From positions 722,501 through 786,500 of the forward strand of contig NC_004722.1 in assembly GCF_000007825.1 (NCBI RefSeq): 64,000 bases of DNA. Direction: 5' to 3'. Each line of letters begins with the position of its first letter. Within the stretch, counting starts at the first letter, position 1. The position numbers were made by a program, and so were the translations under genes. Below, piece after piece: positions 1 through 7,672 of this stretch. Below the pieces are notes generated by a model that had not been told where the DNA came from, made no database searches, and worked only from the letters and a program-made list of their open reading frames with translations. Source of the stretch: Bacillus cereus ATCC 14579. GTDB taxonomy: Bacteria; Bacillota; Bacilli; Bacillales; Bacillaceae_G.

Positions 1-557
<557 letters not shown>

Positions 558-607
558 TATAATATGTAGCAAATGTTATCTAGTTTTGAAAGAATATAAA
601 AAACTTG

Positions 608-636
608 TTGACTTTCGAGGTCGAATGAGTTAAAAT
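608..636 (+). promoter_or_regulatory. Promoter-like sequence between 23S and 5S
   Basis: TTGACT at 608-613 and TAAAAT at 631-636 are 17 bases apart, a good sigma-A match. Transcription would start near 643, just ahead of the 5S gene. It could give 5S and the tRNA array an extra supply independent of the main rrn promoters. The sequence match is direct; activity is inferred. Confidence 0.5.
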
Positions 637-660
637 GATTCTTGTCTTAAATGAATACAG

Positions 661-776
661 TCTGGTAATGATGGCAGAGAGGTCACACCCGTTCCCATAC
701 CGAACACGGAAGTTAAGCTCTCTAGCGCCGATGGTAGTTGGGACCTTGTCCCTGTGAGAGTAGGACGTTGCCAGGC
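661..776 (+). rRNA. rrf: 5S ribosomal RNA
   Basis: This is a 116-base 5S rRNA. The 5' strand TCTGGT pairs with the 3' strand ACGTTGCCAGGC region, and the conserved CCGAACACGGAAGTTAAG segment is present. It follows 23S and precedes the tRNA array in the usual Bacillus order. Confidence 0.97.
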
Positions 777-781
777 AAAAT

Positions 782-857
782 GGAGGATTAGCTCAGCTGG
801 GAGAGCACCTGCCTTACAAGCAGGGGGTCGGCGGTTCGATCCCGTCATCCTCCACCA
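782..857 (+). tRNA. tRNA-Val (TAC)
   Basis: A 76-base cloverleaf with anticodon loop CTTACAA and an encoded CCA. It is the first of 20 tRNAs, 5 bases after 5S. Confidence 0.96.
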
Positions 858-865
858 TATATGTC

Positions 866-949
866 GGAGGGGTAGCGAAGTGGCTAAACGCGGCGGACTG
901 TAAATCCGCTCCTTCGGGTTCGGCAGTTCGAATCTGCCCCCCTCCACCA
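866..949 (+). tRNA. tRNA-Tyr (GTA)
   Basis: An 84-base class II tRNA with a long variable arm (CTCCTTCGGG), anticodon GTA in loop CTGTAAA, and an encoded CCA. Confidence 0.96.
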
Positions 950-960
950 TTCTTAATTAA

Positions 961-1035
961 TGGGCTATAGCCAAGCGGTAAGGCAACGGACTTTGACTCC
1001 GTCATGCGCTGGTTCGAATCCAGCTAGCCCAGCCA
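961..1035 (+). tRNA. tRNA-Gln (TTG)
   Basis: A 75-base tRNA with anticodon TTG (loop CTTTGAC), acceptor TGGGCTA pairing with TAGCCCA, and an encoded CCA. Confidence 0.96.
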
Positions 1036-1039
1036 TTAA

Positions 1040-1115
1040 GAGCCATTAGCTCAGTTGGTAGAGCATCTGACTTTTAATCAGAGGGTCGAAGGTTCGAGTC
1101 CTTCATGGCTCACCA
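1040..1115 (+). tRNA. tRNA-Lys (TTT)
   Basis: A 76-base tRNA with anticodon TTT (loop CTTTTAA) and an encoded CCA. Confidence 0.96.
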
Positions 1116-1129
1116 TTTTAATGAAATAT

Positions 1130-1210
1130 GCGGGTGTGGCGGAATTGGCAGACGCACTAGACTTAGGATCTAGCGCCTTTGGCGTGGGGGTTCGACTCCC
1201 TTCACCCGCA
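1130..1210 (+). tRNA. tRNA-Leu (TAG)
   Basis: An 81-base class II tRNA with stem CTAGA/TCTAG around anticodon TAG and a long variable arm. The CCA end is not encoded and must be added after transcription. Confidence 0.95.
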
Positions 1211-1239
1211 CTTTTAATAAAATAACTCATACATGTCTT

Positions 1240-1314
1240 GCGGAAGTAGTTCAGTGGTAGAATACAACCTTGCCAAGGTTGGGGTCGCGGGTTCGAATCC
1301 CGTCTTCCGCTCCA
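1240..1314 (+). tRNA. tRNA-Gly (GCC)
   Basis: A 75-base tRNA with anticodon GCC (loop TTGCCAA), acceptor GCGGAAG pairing with CTTCCGC, and an encoded CCA. Confidence 0.96.
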
Positions 1315-1330
1315 ATTTTCAATATGACAT

Positions 1331-1419
1331 GCCGGGGTGGCGGAACAGGCAGACGCACAGGACTTAAAATCCTGCGGTGGGTGACCACCGTGCGGGTTCG
1401 ACCCCCGCCCTCGGCACCA
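1331..1419 (+). tRNA. tRNA-Leu (TAA)
   Basis: An 89-base class II tRNA with anticodon TAA (loop CTTAAAA), a long variable arm with loop GGTGGGTGACCACC, and an encoded CCA. Confidence 0.95.
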
Positions 1420-1422
1420 TAT

Positions 1423-1496
1423 GCGCCCGTAGCTCAATTGGATAGAGCGTTTGACTACGGATCAAGAGGTTAGGGGTTCGACTCCTCTCGGGCGCG
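1423..1496 (+). tRNA. tRNA-Arg (ACG)
   Basis: A 74-base tRNA with anticodon ACG. Its A34 is normally deaminated to inosine to read CGN codons. Acceptor GCGCCCG pairs with CGGGCGC and no CCA is encoded. Confidence 0.95.
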
Positions 1497-1506
1497 CTTT
1501 TATTAA

Positions 1507-1580
1507 CGGGAAGTGGCTCAGCTTGGTAGAGCACCTGGTTTGGGACCAGGGGGTCGCAGGTTCAAATCCTGTCTTCCCGA
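1507..1580 (+). tRNA. tRNA-Pro (TGG)
   Basis: A 74-base tRNA with anticodon TGG (loop TTTGGGA) and acceptor CGGGAAG pairing with CTTCCCG. No CCA is encoded. Confidence 0.95.
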
Positions 1581-1596
1581 TATTCCCAAAAAACAT

Positions 1597-1669
1597 GGGG
1601 CCTTAGCTCAGCTGGGAGAGCGCCTGCCTTGCACGCAGGAGGTCAGCGGTTCGATCCCGCTAGGCTCCA
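1597..1669 (+). tRNA. tRNA-Ala (TGC)
   Basis: A 73-base tRNA with anticodon TGC (loop CTTGCAC) and no encoded CCA. The acceptor GGGGCCT/AGGCTCC contains a G-U wobble. Confidence 0.95.
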
Positions 1670-1689
1670 CTTTATTTAATATATGTCTC

Positions 1690-1782
1690 GGAGGTATACC
1701 CAAGTTCGGCTGAAGGGATCGGTCTTGAAAACCGACAGGCGGTGAGAATCGCGCGGGGGTTCGAATCCCTCTACCTCCTCCA
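1690..1782 (+). tRNA. tRNA-Ser (TGA), copy 1
   Basis: A 93-base class II tRNA with anticodon TGA in loop CTTGAAA, a long variable arm and an encoded CCA. It is nearly identical to the next gene and differs in the variable arm. Confidence 0.95.
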
Positions 1783-1837
1783 TTTTTTCTTTAATGGTGT
1801 AGACATATAATAATAAAATATTTATTTTTTCCTTCAT

Positions 1838-1930
1838 GGAGGTATACCCAAGTTCGGCTGAAGGGATCGGTCTTGAAAACCGACAGGCGGCGAGAGTCGC
1901 GCGGGGGTTCGAATCCCTCTACCTCCTCCA
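1838..1930 (+). tRNA. tRNA-Ser (TGA), copy 2
   Basis: A tandem near-copy of the preceding tRNA-Ser with the same anticodon TGA and length. The visible differences are two bases in the variable arm (GGCGAGAGTC here against GGTGAGAATC). Confidence 0.95.
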
Positions 1931-1950
1931 TTTTTAAAACTTTATATTGT

Positions 1951-2027
<77 letters not shown>

Positions 2028-2030
2028 AAT

Positions 2031-2106
2031 GGTCCCGTGGTGTAGTGGTTAACATGCCTGCCTGTCACGCAGGAGATCGCCGGTTCGACCCCGGTCGGGA
2101 CCGCCA
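2031..2106 (+). tRNA. tRNA-Asp (GTC)
   Basis: A 76-base tRNA with anticodon GTC (loop CTGTCAC), acceptor GGTCCCG pairing with CGGGACC, and an encoded CCA. Confidence 0.96.
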
Positions 2107-2114
2107 TTTATGTT

Positions 2115-2190
<76 letters not shown>

Positions 2191-2199
2191 TTTTTTTAT

Positions 2200-2272
<73 letters not shown>

Positions 2273-2278
2273 TCATTT

Positions 2279-2349
2279 AGGGGCATAGTTTAAAGGTAGA
2301 ACTGAGGTCTCCAAAACCTCCAGTGTGGGTTCGATTCCTACTGCCCCTG
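2279..2349 (+). tRNA. tRNA-Trp (CCA)
   Basis: A 71-base tRNA with anticodon CCA (loop CTCCAAA) and acceptor AGGGGCA pairing with TGCCCCT. The terminal CCA is not encoded. Confidence 0.95.
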
Positions 2350-2359
2350 TAAAGTATAT

Positions 2360-2436
<77 letters not shown>

Positions 2437-2444
2437 TATATTAT

Positions 2445-2519
2445 TCCGCAGTAGCTCAGTGGTAGAGCTATCGGCTGTTAACCGATCGGTCGTAGGTTCG
2501 AGTCCTACCTGCGGAGCCA
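2445..2519 (+). tRNA. tRNA-Asn (GTT)
   Basis: A 75-base tRNA with anticodon GTT (loop CTGTTAA), acceptor TCCGCAG pairing with CTGCGGA, and an encoded CCA. It is separated from the next tRNA by one base. Confidence 0.96.
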
Positions 2520-2520
2520 T

Positions 2521-2592
2521 GGCCCGTTGGTCAAGTGGTTAAGACACCGCCCTTTCACGGCGGTAACACGGGTTCGAATCCCGTACGGGTCA
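2521..2592 (+). tRNA. tRNA-Glu (TTC)
   Basis: A 72-base tRNA with anticodon TTC (loop CTTTCAC) and acceptor GGCCCGT pairing with ACGGGTC. No CCA is encoded. It is the last gene of the array. Confidence 0.95.
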
Positions 2593-2596
2593 TACA

Positions 2597-2629
2597 AAAA
2601 AGAGTCAGCATTATGCTGGCTCTTTTTTA
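2597..2629 (+). terminator. Terminator of the rrn-tRNA operon
   Basis: AGAGTCAGCA pairs with TGCTGGCTCT over a 3-base loop, followed by six T. It lies directly after tRNA-Glu. Confidence 0.9.
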
Positions 2630-2720
2630 TTTTGTTAATCCTTTTTATTACGTTACTTTCCAGAAATAAATAAAGGAATTTTGGAAAAGCTATGGTATGT
2701 ATAAAAAGGAGGAAATCATA

Positions 2721-3140
2721 ATGACACGAGTGAGAGACTTAATGAGTACCCATATTGTACATTGTACACCGCTAGACAATGTATATGAGGCAGCTGTAAA
2801 AATGAAGGAAGAATCGATTGGATTAATTCCTGTTGTTGAAAATGAGCAAGTTGTTGGGCTTGTTACTGATCGTGATTTAGTCGTTCGAGGGATTGCTGAA
2901 AAACATCCTGGATCTAATAAGATTACAAATGTAATGACAACAAATATTATCTCAGTTTCTCCAAATGATTCTATTGAAAAAGCTACAGAGCTAATGGCAC
3001 AGCATCAAATTAGACGATTACCAGTAGTTGATAGTGGTCAACTTATTGGCATGTTAGCACTAGGAGATTTAGCTATAAGGGAATCAGCAGATGATCAAGC
3101 TGGATTTGCCTTGAGCGAAATCTCAGAGCGTACAGAGTAA
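2721..3140 (+). CDS. Tandem CBS-domain protein (YhcV-like)
   Basis: A 139-aa cytoplasmic protein made almost wholly of two CBS domains, at about residues 8-60 and 70-125. Such pairs usually bind adenine nucleotides (AMP, ATP, SAM or c-di-AMP) and act as sensors. The repeat motifs TPLDNVYEAAVKM and SPNDSIEKATELM with VVGLVTDRDLVVRG mark the two halves. The size matches B. subtilis YhcV, whose role is unclear. An upstream ATG at 2697 is in frame, but AAAGGAGG at 2705-2712 sits inside that extension and fits the ATG at 2721, so the shorter start is preferred. It stands alone after the tRNA terminator. Family is certain; ligand and function are unknown. Confidence 0.9.
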   Translation: MTRVRDLMSTHIVHCTPLDNVYEAAVKMKEESIGLIPVVENEQVVGLVTDRDLVVRGIAEKHPGSNKITNVMTTNIISVSPNDSIEKATELMAQHQIRRLPVVDSGQLIGMLALGDLAIRESADDQAGFALSEISERTE

Positions 3141-3204
3141 ATTGAAACTTTCATTAACCGAGAGTTTAATGGTCACTCATAAAGAGCTAAATTATATATA
3201 AATT

Positions 3205-3263
3205 TCAGATACATTATTCTAGTATATATGGATTAAACTAATATGTTAGCGTGATGTATCTGA
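3205..3263. repeat. Inverted repeat in the gap before the orphan gene
   Basis: TCAGATACAT (3205-3214) is repeated inverted as ATGTATCTGA (3254-3263) with 39 bases between. It is the only clear structure in the 320-base gap 3141-3461 apart from an extended -10 promoter motif further down. It could be an operator pair or a long-loop hairpin. Confidence 0.4.
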
Positions 3264-3345
3264 GACATTATATAATAAGTATGTGGTTAATAATTTCGAC
3301 ATTTTTTTAAAATTTGTTATTCTTAATTTTTAATAAGAGAAAAGA

Positions 3346-3354
3346 TGATATACT
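3346..3354 (+). promoter_or_regulatory. Probable extended -10 promoter of the 383-aa gene
   Basis: TGATATACT at 3346-3354 fits the extended -10 form TGN-TATACT. No good -35 box is seen 17 bases upstream. It would give a leader of about 100 bases before the gene at 3462. Confidence 0.4.
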
Positions 3355-3461
3355 GATAGATATAAGTATTATGAGAGATTTTGAATATAACAATATTAAT
3401 TTTTAGTGGTGCGATAATAAATTAATATTTCCTACATAGATGAAAAGGGAAGGGGAATTAT

Positions 3462-4613
3462 ATGAAGGCTGTACAGGGCGATCCAAATTGGAATTTGGTT
3501 ACAGATACATATATAGAACCAAATAATTTCGCTGAATTATTTTCTTTGCTTGTACCTTGTCACCCAAAAGGTGAGGGGAAAGAACGAACTATATTAGTAT
3601 GGAAAGAGAAAGAATTTTATAAAGAAGAAAATTTAGCGGCATTTATCGTATATGGCATGAATAAAGCAAAGAAATTACCGCAGTTTCATAAAGATGAAAT
3701 TCCAACTTTAGTGCGTATTCTTCGCTTATGCCAAGAGATTGGTTGGTATGAAGAGGCAAATGATTTTATGATAGCGCAAGGATTAGCTGAGTTTGTTCAT
3801 ACTTCATTGGAATATGAAACATGGGATCTTTTGACGCAATCAGTTGCTTTAAATTATTTAATTATTAAATATCGTATAGGTGAATTGACAGATAGGGATA
3901 TTGAAATTTGGGATAGAGTTAAATTTAATGAGAAGTGTATAACCGATTGTAAACATTTATTATCTCATAAAGAAGTATTGGAATTTACATTCTTTTATAT
4001 GTGCAAGAGAGCGAAATCATTATCAAAAGAGCAATTAAATAGTGATATGATGAGTTTAGCAATGTATTGTAATACTTTTGTATATGATTTGTATACACAT
4101 GATTTATTACGGAAATATCGTAAGTGTACAGATTTCCTATCATATTATGGGCCTAGTCAGGCAGTTTTAGCATGTCAAAGAGCTGTATTATCTCAAATTT
4201 CCGATCGCTTAGACCCATTAAAGACAACGCATGTAGATGATTATTTATATGTGATGAAAGAAATGATGGAGCATATGACGATAGGAGTAATGGATCGATA
4301 TGGTCATTTTATTGGAAAGCTACTATCTTATGTGCCATTTTTCGAAATGATACAAGTTCCACAGCATGCATATTATTGTGAAGAATTACTGTATATTTGT
4401 AAGGGCATTGAATATAAAGAAGAAACACTACGCAATTATATATTTATACAATTACATGATTGTTTACCATCATTTTTTAGGCTATTTCTTAAAAATAAGC
4501 GTTACGCAACGATTCATGATATTCTTTTCTATTGGTGCGATGACGAACAACGAATGAGCTTAGAGAAAAAATATAATCTGAGCTTTATTTATGAAAAATA
4601 TGCTTGTGGATAA
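3462..4613 (+). CDS. Uncharacterised 383-aa protein
   Basis: I do not recognise this protein with confidence. It may belong to one of the Bacillus-restricted DUF families (DUF3965 is a guess). It has no signal peptide or membrane segment. It looks all-helical, rich in aromatic residues, Lys and Glu, with many leucine-spaced segments (for example ELFSLLVP, VRILRLCQEIGWYEEAND, LLYICKGIEYKEE) that recall helical-repeat proteins. About a dozen Cys residues are scattered without CxxC pairs. The RBS GAAGGGGAA lies just before ATG 3462. It is monocistronic, ending at a bidirectional terminator, and faces the convergent cell-wall operon. No function is proposed. Confidence 0.85.
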   Translation: MKAVQGDPNWNLVTDTYIEPNNFAELFSLLVPCHPKGEGKERTILVWKEKEFYKEENLAAFIVYGMNKAKKLPQFHKDEIPTLVRILRLCQEIGWYEEANDFMIAQGLAEFVHTSLEYETWDLLTQSVALNYLIIKYRIGELTDRDIEIWDRVKFNEKCITDCKHLLSHKEVLEFTFFYMCKRAKSLSKEQLNSDMMSLAMYCNTFVYDLYTHDLLRKYRKCTDFLSYYGPSQAVLACQRAVLSQISDRLDPLKTTHVDDYLYVMKEMMEHMTIGVMDRYGHFIGKLLSYVPFFEMIQVPQHAYYCEELLYICKGIEYKEETLRNYIFIQLHDCLPSFFRLFLKNKRYATIHDILFYWCDDEQRMSLEKKYNLSFIYEKYACG

Positions 4614-4648
4614 ACAATATTTTCGATATGAAAAATTAATATAAATTA

Positions 4649-4684
4649 AAAAGGATCTCCAGTTTATGTGAGATCCTTTTTTGT
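4649..4684. terminator. Bidirectional terminator
   Basis: AAAAAGGATCTC pairs with GAGATCCTTTTTT over a loop of about 10 bases, with T-runs on both strands. It ends the 383-aa gene on the plus strand and the M23 hydrolase operon on the minus strand. The stop codon of the 51-aa gene lies at its edge. Confidence 0.85.
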
Positions 4685-4839
4685 TAGTAAAACAAGGAGA
4701 AAGTGATTAAGACAAGAAACAACATTCCATATAGGAGAAGTTGTGCAGTATAACTTCCTTGTATACCAAAAAAAGTATTGGCTTTCTTATACAAATTCAA
4801 TATGTATTTTATTGGAGTATCTTTGAAAGATTGGTACAC
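4684..4839 (-). CDS. Small membrane protein, 51 aa
   Basis: This short gene starts with GTG at 4839 and ends with TAA at 4684-4686. Reading the minus strand gives a basic, aromatic N-terminus (MYQSFKDTPIKY...) and one strong C-terminal membrane segment (LLLYGMLFLVLITFSLF). The RBS AGAGGAG lies 7-8 bases before GTG, between it and the stop of the preceding gene only 14 bases away, so the two are surely co-transcribed. The gene ends exactly at the shared terminator. Coding is supported by the RBS, operon spacing and amphipathic layout; the function is unknown. It may be a small partner of the upstream membrane protein or the secreted hydrolase. Confidence 0.7.
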   Translation of the reverse strand: MYQSFKDTPIKYILNLYKKANTFFGIQGSYTAQLLLYGMLFLVLITFSLFY

Positions 4840-4853
4840 AGTGTCTCCTCTTT

Positions 4854-5186
4854 CTAAGCTTCTTGTTTTTGTTTTTGGTTATAAGGGACATTAATATATC
4901 TAGCTACAAATAATAAAACAGCCATAAAGAATACTGGAAATACAGTAGATAAATAAAAGCCATTACTAATTATATTTGTTATGAGAGCACTCAAAAGAAA
5001 AATAGCATTATAAATATGGGCAATTTTTTGTTTTAGTTGCACTTGAAATGATTCCATCATAATTTCTAATGCAACAAAAGCAATAATAATAGATAAAAAT
5101 ACAATGTTTGTATTGTAAATGATTAAACAACAGATTAAACCTAAAAAGGCTACGTATTCAATTATAAGAGGTATATTGCGTGGCAT
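4854..5186 (-). CDS. Small integral membrane protein, 110 aa
   Basis: A hydrophobic protein with about four predicted membrane helices (near residues 7-24, 28-44, 59-73 and 80-95) and a Lys/Gln-rich C-terminal tail. It has no recognisable family signature. It starts 5 bases after the stop of the SH3-M23 hydrolase gene and is followed 14 bases later by the 51-aa gene, forming a three-gene operon. By context it may serve the cell envelope, but that is an inference from position only. Confidence 0.75.
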   Translation of the reverse strand: MPRNIPLIIEYVAFLGLICCLIIYNTNIVFLSIIIAFVALEIMMESFQVQLKQKIAHIYNAIFLLSALITNIISNGFYLSTVFPVFFMAVLLFVARYINVPYNQKQKQEA

Positions 5187-5191
5187 ACAAT

Positions 5192-6346
5192 TTACCTAAC
5201 TAAATATGGCAGTGGATTTACTGCATCTGTTTTTTCAAAATTCCATTCTCCATTATGTAATTCACAATGAAGATGTTGCCCGTATGAATGACCTGTGTTT
5301 CCCATATGACCTATTAATTGTCCAGTCTGTACTTGATCACCAGCTTGTACAGTGCGATCCTTCATATGAGCATAAACAGTTGTATATAATTTCCCATTGA
5401 TTTGATGCGCAATGAAAACAACATTGCCATAGCTAGCTGAATAATAAGATTTCACAACTTTACCTGCAGCAGCAGCTTGGATAGAGACGTTTCCTGGAGC
5501 GGCAATATCTATACCATAATGCATTTGTTCCCAGCGTATATCAAAGGTTGAGCTAATTCTTCCTTGAGCGGGGAATTTGAAAGCAGCTGGAATTGATGAA
5601 GGCTGATCTGTTTTAGCTTGTGGTTGATTTTGTACTACATAGTGTTTTGCTACATATCCGTATCCTGTGCCAAAACGAATTTTATACCAAGTACCTACAG
5701 TTTCTACTACTTGTACTTGAGTACCGTTTTGTAATGAACCGAGTAGAGCGCTACTTGTACTAGCGGTGCTACGTACATTTAGATTAGGTGTTGCAACAGT
5801 ATATTTTGTATTATTTTGAACGGTGATTCCTTTTACTAAGGGTTGTGAACCATTAGAGATGAATGCTTTTTGTACGTAACCTGTTTGGCCATTATGTGAT
5901 ATTTTATACCATTCGCCTTGATCTTCTTGAACGGTAATAAACTTACCATTTGGTAATACATCTAAAATGGAAGATTCTAAATTAGGTTCAGAGCGAACGT
6001 TTAATGCATTAGCATTAACGATGTATTGATCATTAGATTGAAGTTTGTTTTTTAGTAAAATAGCATCTTTTTGTACATAACCTACTTTATTATGAACAGA
6101 TACTTTATACCAACCATTAGTTGTTTCAATGATGTTCACTTTTGTATTAAAGCGAATTGTATCAATTGATGTGCTTTTTACGTTATCTTCTGTATGTAAT
6201 GCTACTTGATCGACTTTGACATACCCAGTTTTAATATTAGATAATTGTTCAGCGTTTGCTTTTTGTACATTTGTTTCACCCATAGAAGGAAGTAAAGAAG
6301 CAATCGCTACAGTAGTTGCTGTTAAAGCAGTAGCTTTCATATTCAT
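5192..6346 (-). CDS. Secreted cell-wall hydrolase: SH3 domains plus M23 peptidase
   Basis: A 384-aa exported protein. After a signal sequence (about residues 1-32) come three bacterial SH3 domains (about 36-100, 105-165 and 180-242), each with an LNVRS or similar RT-loop motif and a WYK.....GYV core. A C-terminal M23 (LytM-type) metallopeptidase domain covers about 255-384. Zinc ligands are visible in HYGIDIAAPG (His and Asp) and in GQHLHCEL (HxH). M23 enzymes cut peptide cross-links in peptidoglycan; the SH3 domains bind the wall. The RBS AGGAGGT lies before ATG 6346. It is the first gene of a leftward operon with two small membrane proteins. The exact bond cut is unknown. Confidence 0.92.
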   Translation of the reverse strand: MNMKATALTATTVAIASLLPSMGETNVQKANAEQLSNIKTGYVKVDQVALHTEDNVKSTSIDTIRFNTKVNIIETTNGWYKVSVHNKVGYVQKDAILLKNKLQSNDQYIVNANALNVRSEPNLESSILDVLPNGKFITVQEDQGEWYKISHNGQTGYVQKAFISNGSQPLVKGITVQNNTKYTVATPNLNVRSTASTSSALLGSLQNGTQVQVVETVGTWYKIRFGTGYGYVAKHYVVQNQPQAKTDQPSSIPAAFKFPAQGRISSTFDIRWEQMHYGIDIAAPGNVSIQAAAAGKVVKSYYSASYGNVVFIAHQINGKLYTTVYAHMKDRTVQAGDQVQTGQLIGHMGNTGHSYGQHLHCELHNGEWNFEKTDAVNPLPYLVR

Positions 6347-6571
6347 GGAATAGAGACCTCCTCTAGTTGTATAGTTGTAATTTTATTATAGTATAAAGAT
6401 ATAATATAGTGGGGGTATTCACATAAATGTAATATGAAATCAATATAAAAATAAATTTTTTGAGGATAATTATTCCTTTTTATACAATTAATTGGGGTTT
6501 TATTTTCTAAAATAGAATGTATGTATTGTATAATTTTGATATTATGTTGATAATTAAGAAAATTAAAAAAG

Positions 6572-6600
6572 TTGATGATGTCTTATTAGGGTGTTATACT
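6572..6600 (+). promoter_or_regulatory. Promoter of the thiamine operon
   Basis: TTGATG (6572-6577) and TATACT (6595-6600) are spaced by exactly 17 bases. The start near 6607 lies about 15 bases before the first TPP aptamer, as expected for a leader under riboswitch control. Confidence 0.8.
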
Positions 6601-6620
6601 GACAGTGATAATTTTATAGT

Positions 6621-6715
6621 TTGCTAGGAGAGCTGGTGTTGCCAGCTGAGAGTAGGCCGTAAGCCTTTGATCCTTTTTATTACCTGATCTAGATTATGCT
6701 AGCGTAGGGAAGCAA
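6621..6715 (+). promoter_or_regulatory. TPP riboswitch 1 (THI element)
   Basis: The conserved THI-box parts are present: CTGAGAGTAGGC (pyrimidine-sensing arm) and ACCTGATCTAGATTATGCTAG plus CGTAGGGAAGC (pyrophosphate arm and closing strand). TTGCT and AGCAA close the P1 stem. Its own intrinsic terminator follows. TPP binding should favour termination. It is the first of two aptamers in series before tenA. Confidence 0.95.
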
Positions 6716-6735
6716 TTCGGACACTAACAATGAGT

Positions 6736-6770
6736 CCCCGTTTCTTTGCGTATAGAAACGGGGCTTTTTT
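6736..6770 (+). terminator. Riboswitch terminator 1
   Basis: CCCCGTTTCT pairs with AGAAACGGGG over an 8-base loop, followed by CTTTTTT. It is the expression platform of the first TPP riboswitch. Confidence 0.9.
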
Positions 6771-6791
6771 ATTTGAAAATTTCATATTGAA

Positions 6792-6889
6792 ACCACTAGG
6801 GGTGCTTGACTTGCTGAGAGAGGAATAATCCTTAACCCTTACAACACCTGATCTAGGTAATACTAGCGAAGGGAAGTGGAACATCGAAT
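6792..6889 (+). promoter_or_regulatory. TPP riboswitch 2 (THI element)
   Basis: A second complete THI box: CTGAGAGAGG, then ACACCTGATCTAGGTAATAC, then GCGAAGGGAAGTGG. P1 is closed by CCACT with AGTGG. The AAGTGG at its 3' end can pair with the CCACTT arm of the terminator that follows, a plausible anti-terminator. It is in series with riboswitch 1 and upstream of tenA. Confidence 0.95.
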
Positions 6890-6912
6890 AAATGTATAAC
6901 TTTATTTGCTGT

Positions 6913-6944
6913 AACCACTTCTTATATATAGAAGTGGTTTTTTA
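6913..6944 (+). terminator. Riboswitch terminator 2
   Basis: AACCACTTC pairs with GAAGTGGTT, followed by T5. It is the expression platform of the second TPP riboswitch, 33 bases before the tenA start. Confidence 0.88.
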
Positions 6945-6976
6945 TTTAGATACATATATTGGAAGGGGATAGAGAA

Positions 6977-7672
6977 ATGAAATTTTGCGATAGATTATTA
7001 GAAACTGTGCAACCGGTTTGGGAGATGAGTCATAATCATCCGTTTGTAGTGGGTATGGGAGATGGCACGTTAGAAAAAGATAAATTTCAGTATTATATTA
7101 TTCAAGATTATTTATATCTGCTAGATTATGCAAAGTTATATGCGATTGGTGTTGTAAAAGCAACGAATCCACAAGTAATGGGAAAGTTCGCTGAACAAAT
7201 TGATGGAATATTAAATGGCGAAATGACAATCCATAAACAATATGCAAAAAGACTTGGAATTTCTATAGAGGAGATAGAGTCTGCGAAACCATCTGCTAAA
7301 AATTTAGCTTATACAAATTACATGATGTCTGTATCTCAAAATGGCACACTTGCGGAATTAATAGCAGCGCTTCTTCCATGTATGTGGAGCTATTGGGAAA
7401 TTGGAAAGCGTTTAAATGATATTCCTGGAGCAAGAGATCATGAGTTTTTTGGTGAGTGGATTCAAGGATATAGTTCGGAAGAATACGGTAATCTTTGTAT
7501 TTGGTTAATAGATTTATTAAATGAAATGGCAGTTGGAAAGTCTGAGAAAGAACTAGAAAGATTAGAGGAGATCTTCTTATATTCCAGTCGATTTGAATAT
7601 TTATTCTGGGATATGTCCTATCGTAAGGAGATGTGGGGATTTGAGGAGCAAGAACATACTACAGTTTCATAA
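6977..7672 (+). CDS. tenA: Aminopyrimidine aminohydrolase / thiaminase II TenA
   Basis: A 231-aa cytoplasmic enzyme that hydrolyses aminopyrimidines from degraded thiamine to give HMP. The TenA active-site residues known from B. subtilis are present: Asp44 in IIQDYLY, the nucleophile Cys135 in ALLPCMW, and a late Glu (Glu207 in SSRFEYLFWD). GGAAGGGG at 6961-6968 fits the ATG at 6977 better than an in-frame ATG at 6959. It is the first gene after the tandem TPP riboswitches. Its 3' end overlaps the ATPase gene by 32 bases, and the following thiXYZ-type transporter supplies a likely substrate, formyl-aminopyrimidine. Identity is secure. Confidence 0.95.
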   Translation: MKFCDRLLETVQPVWEMSHNHPFVVGMGDGTLEKDKFQYYIIQDYLYLLDYAKLYAIGVVKATNPQVMGKFAEQIDGILNGEMTIHKQYAKRLGISIEEIESAKPSAKNLAYTNYMMSVSQNGTLAELIAALLPCMWSYWEIGKRLNDIPGARDHEFFGEWIQGYSSEEYGNLCIWLIDLLNEMAVGKSEKELERLEEIFLYSSRFEYLFWDMSYRKEMWGFEEQEHTTVS

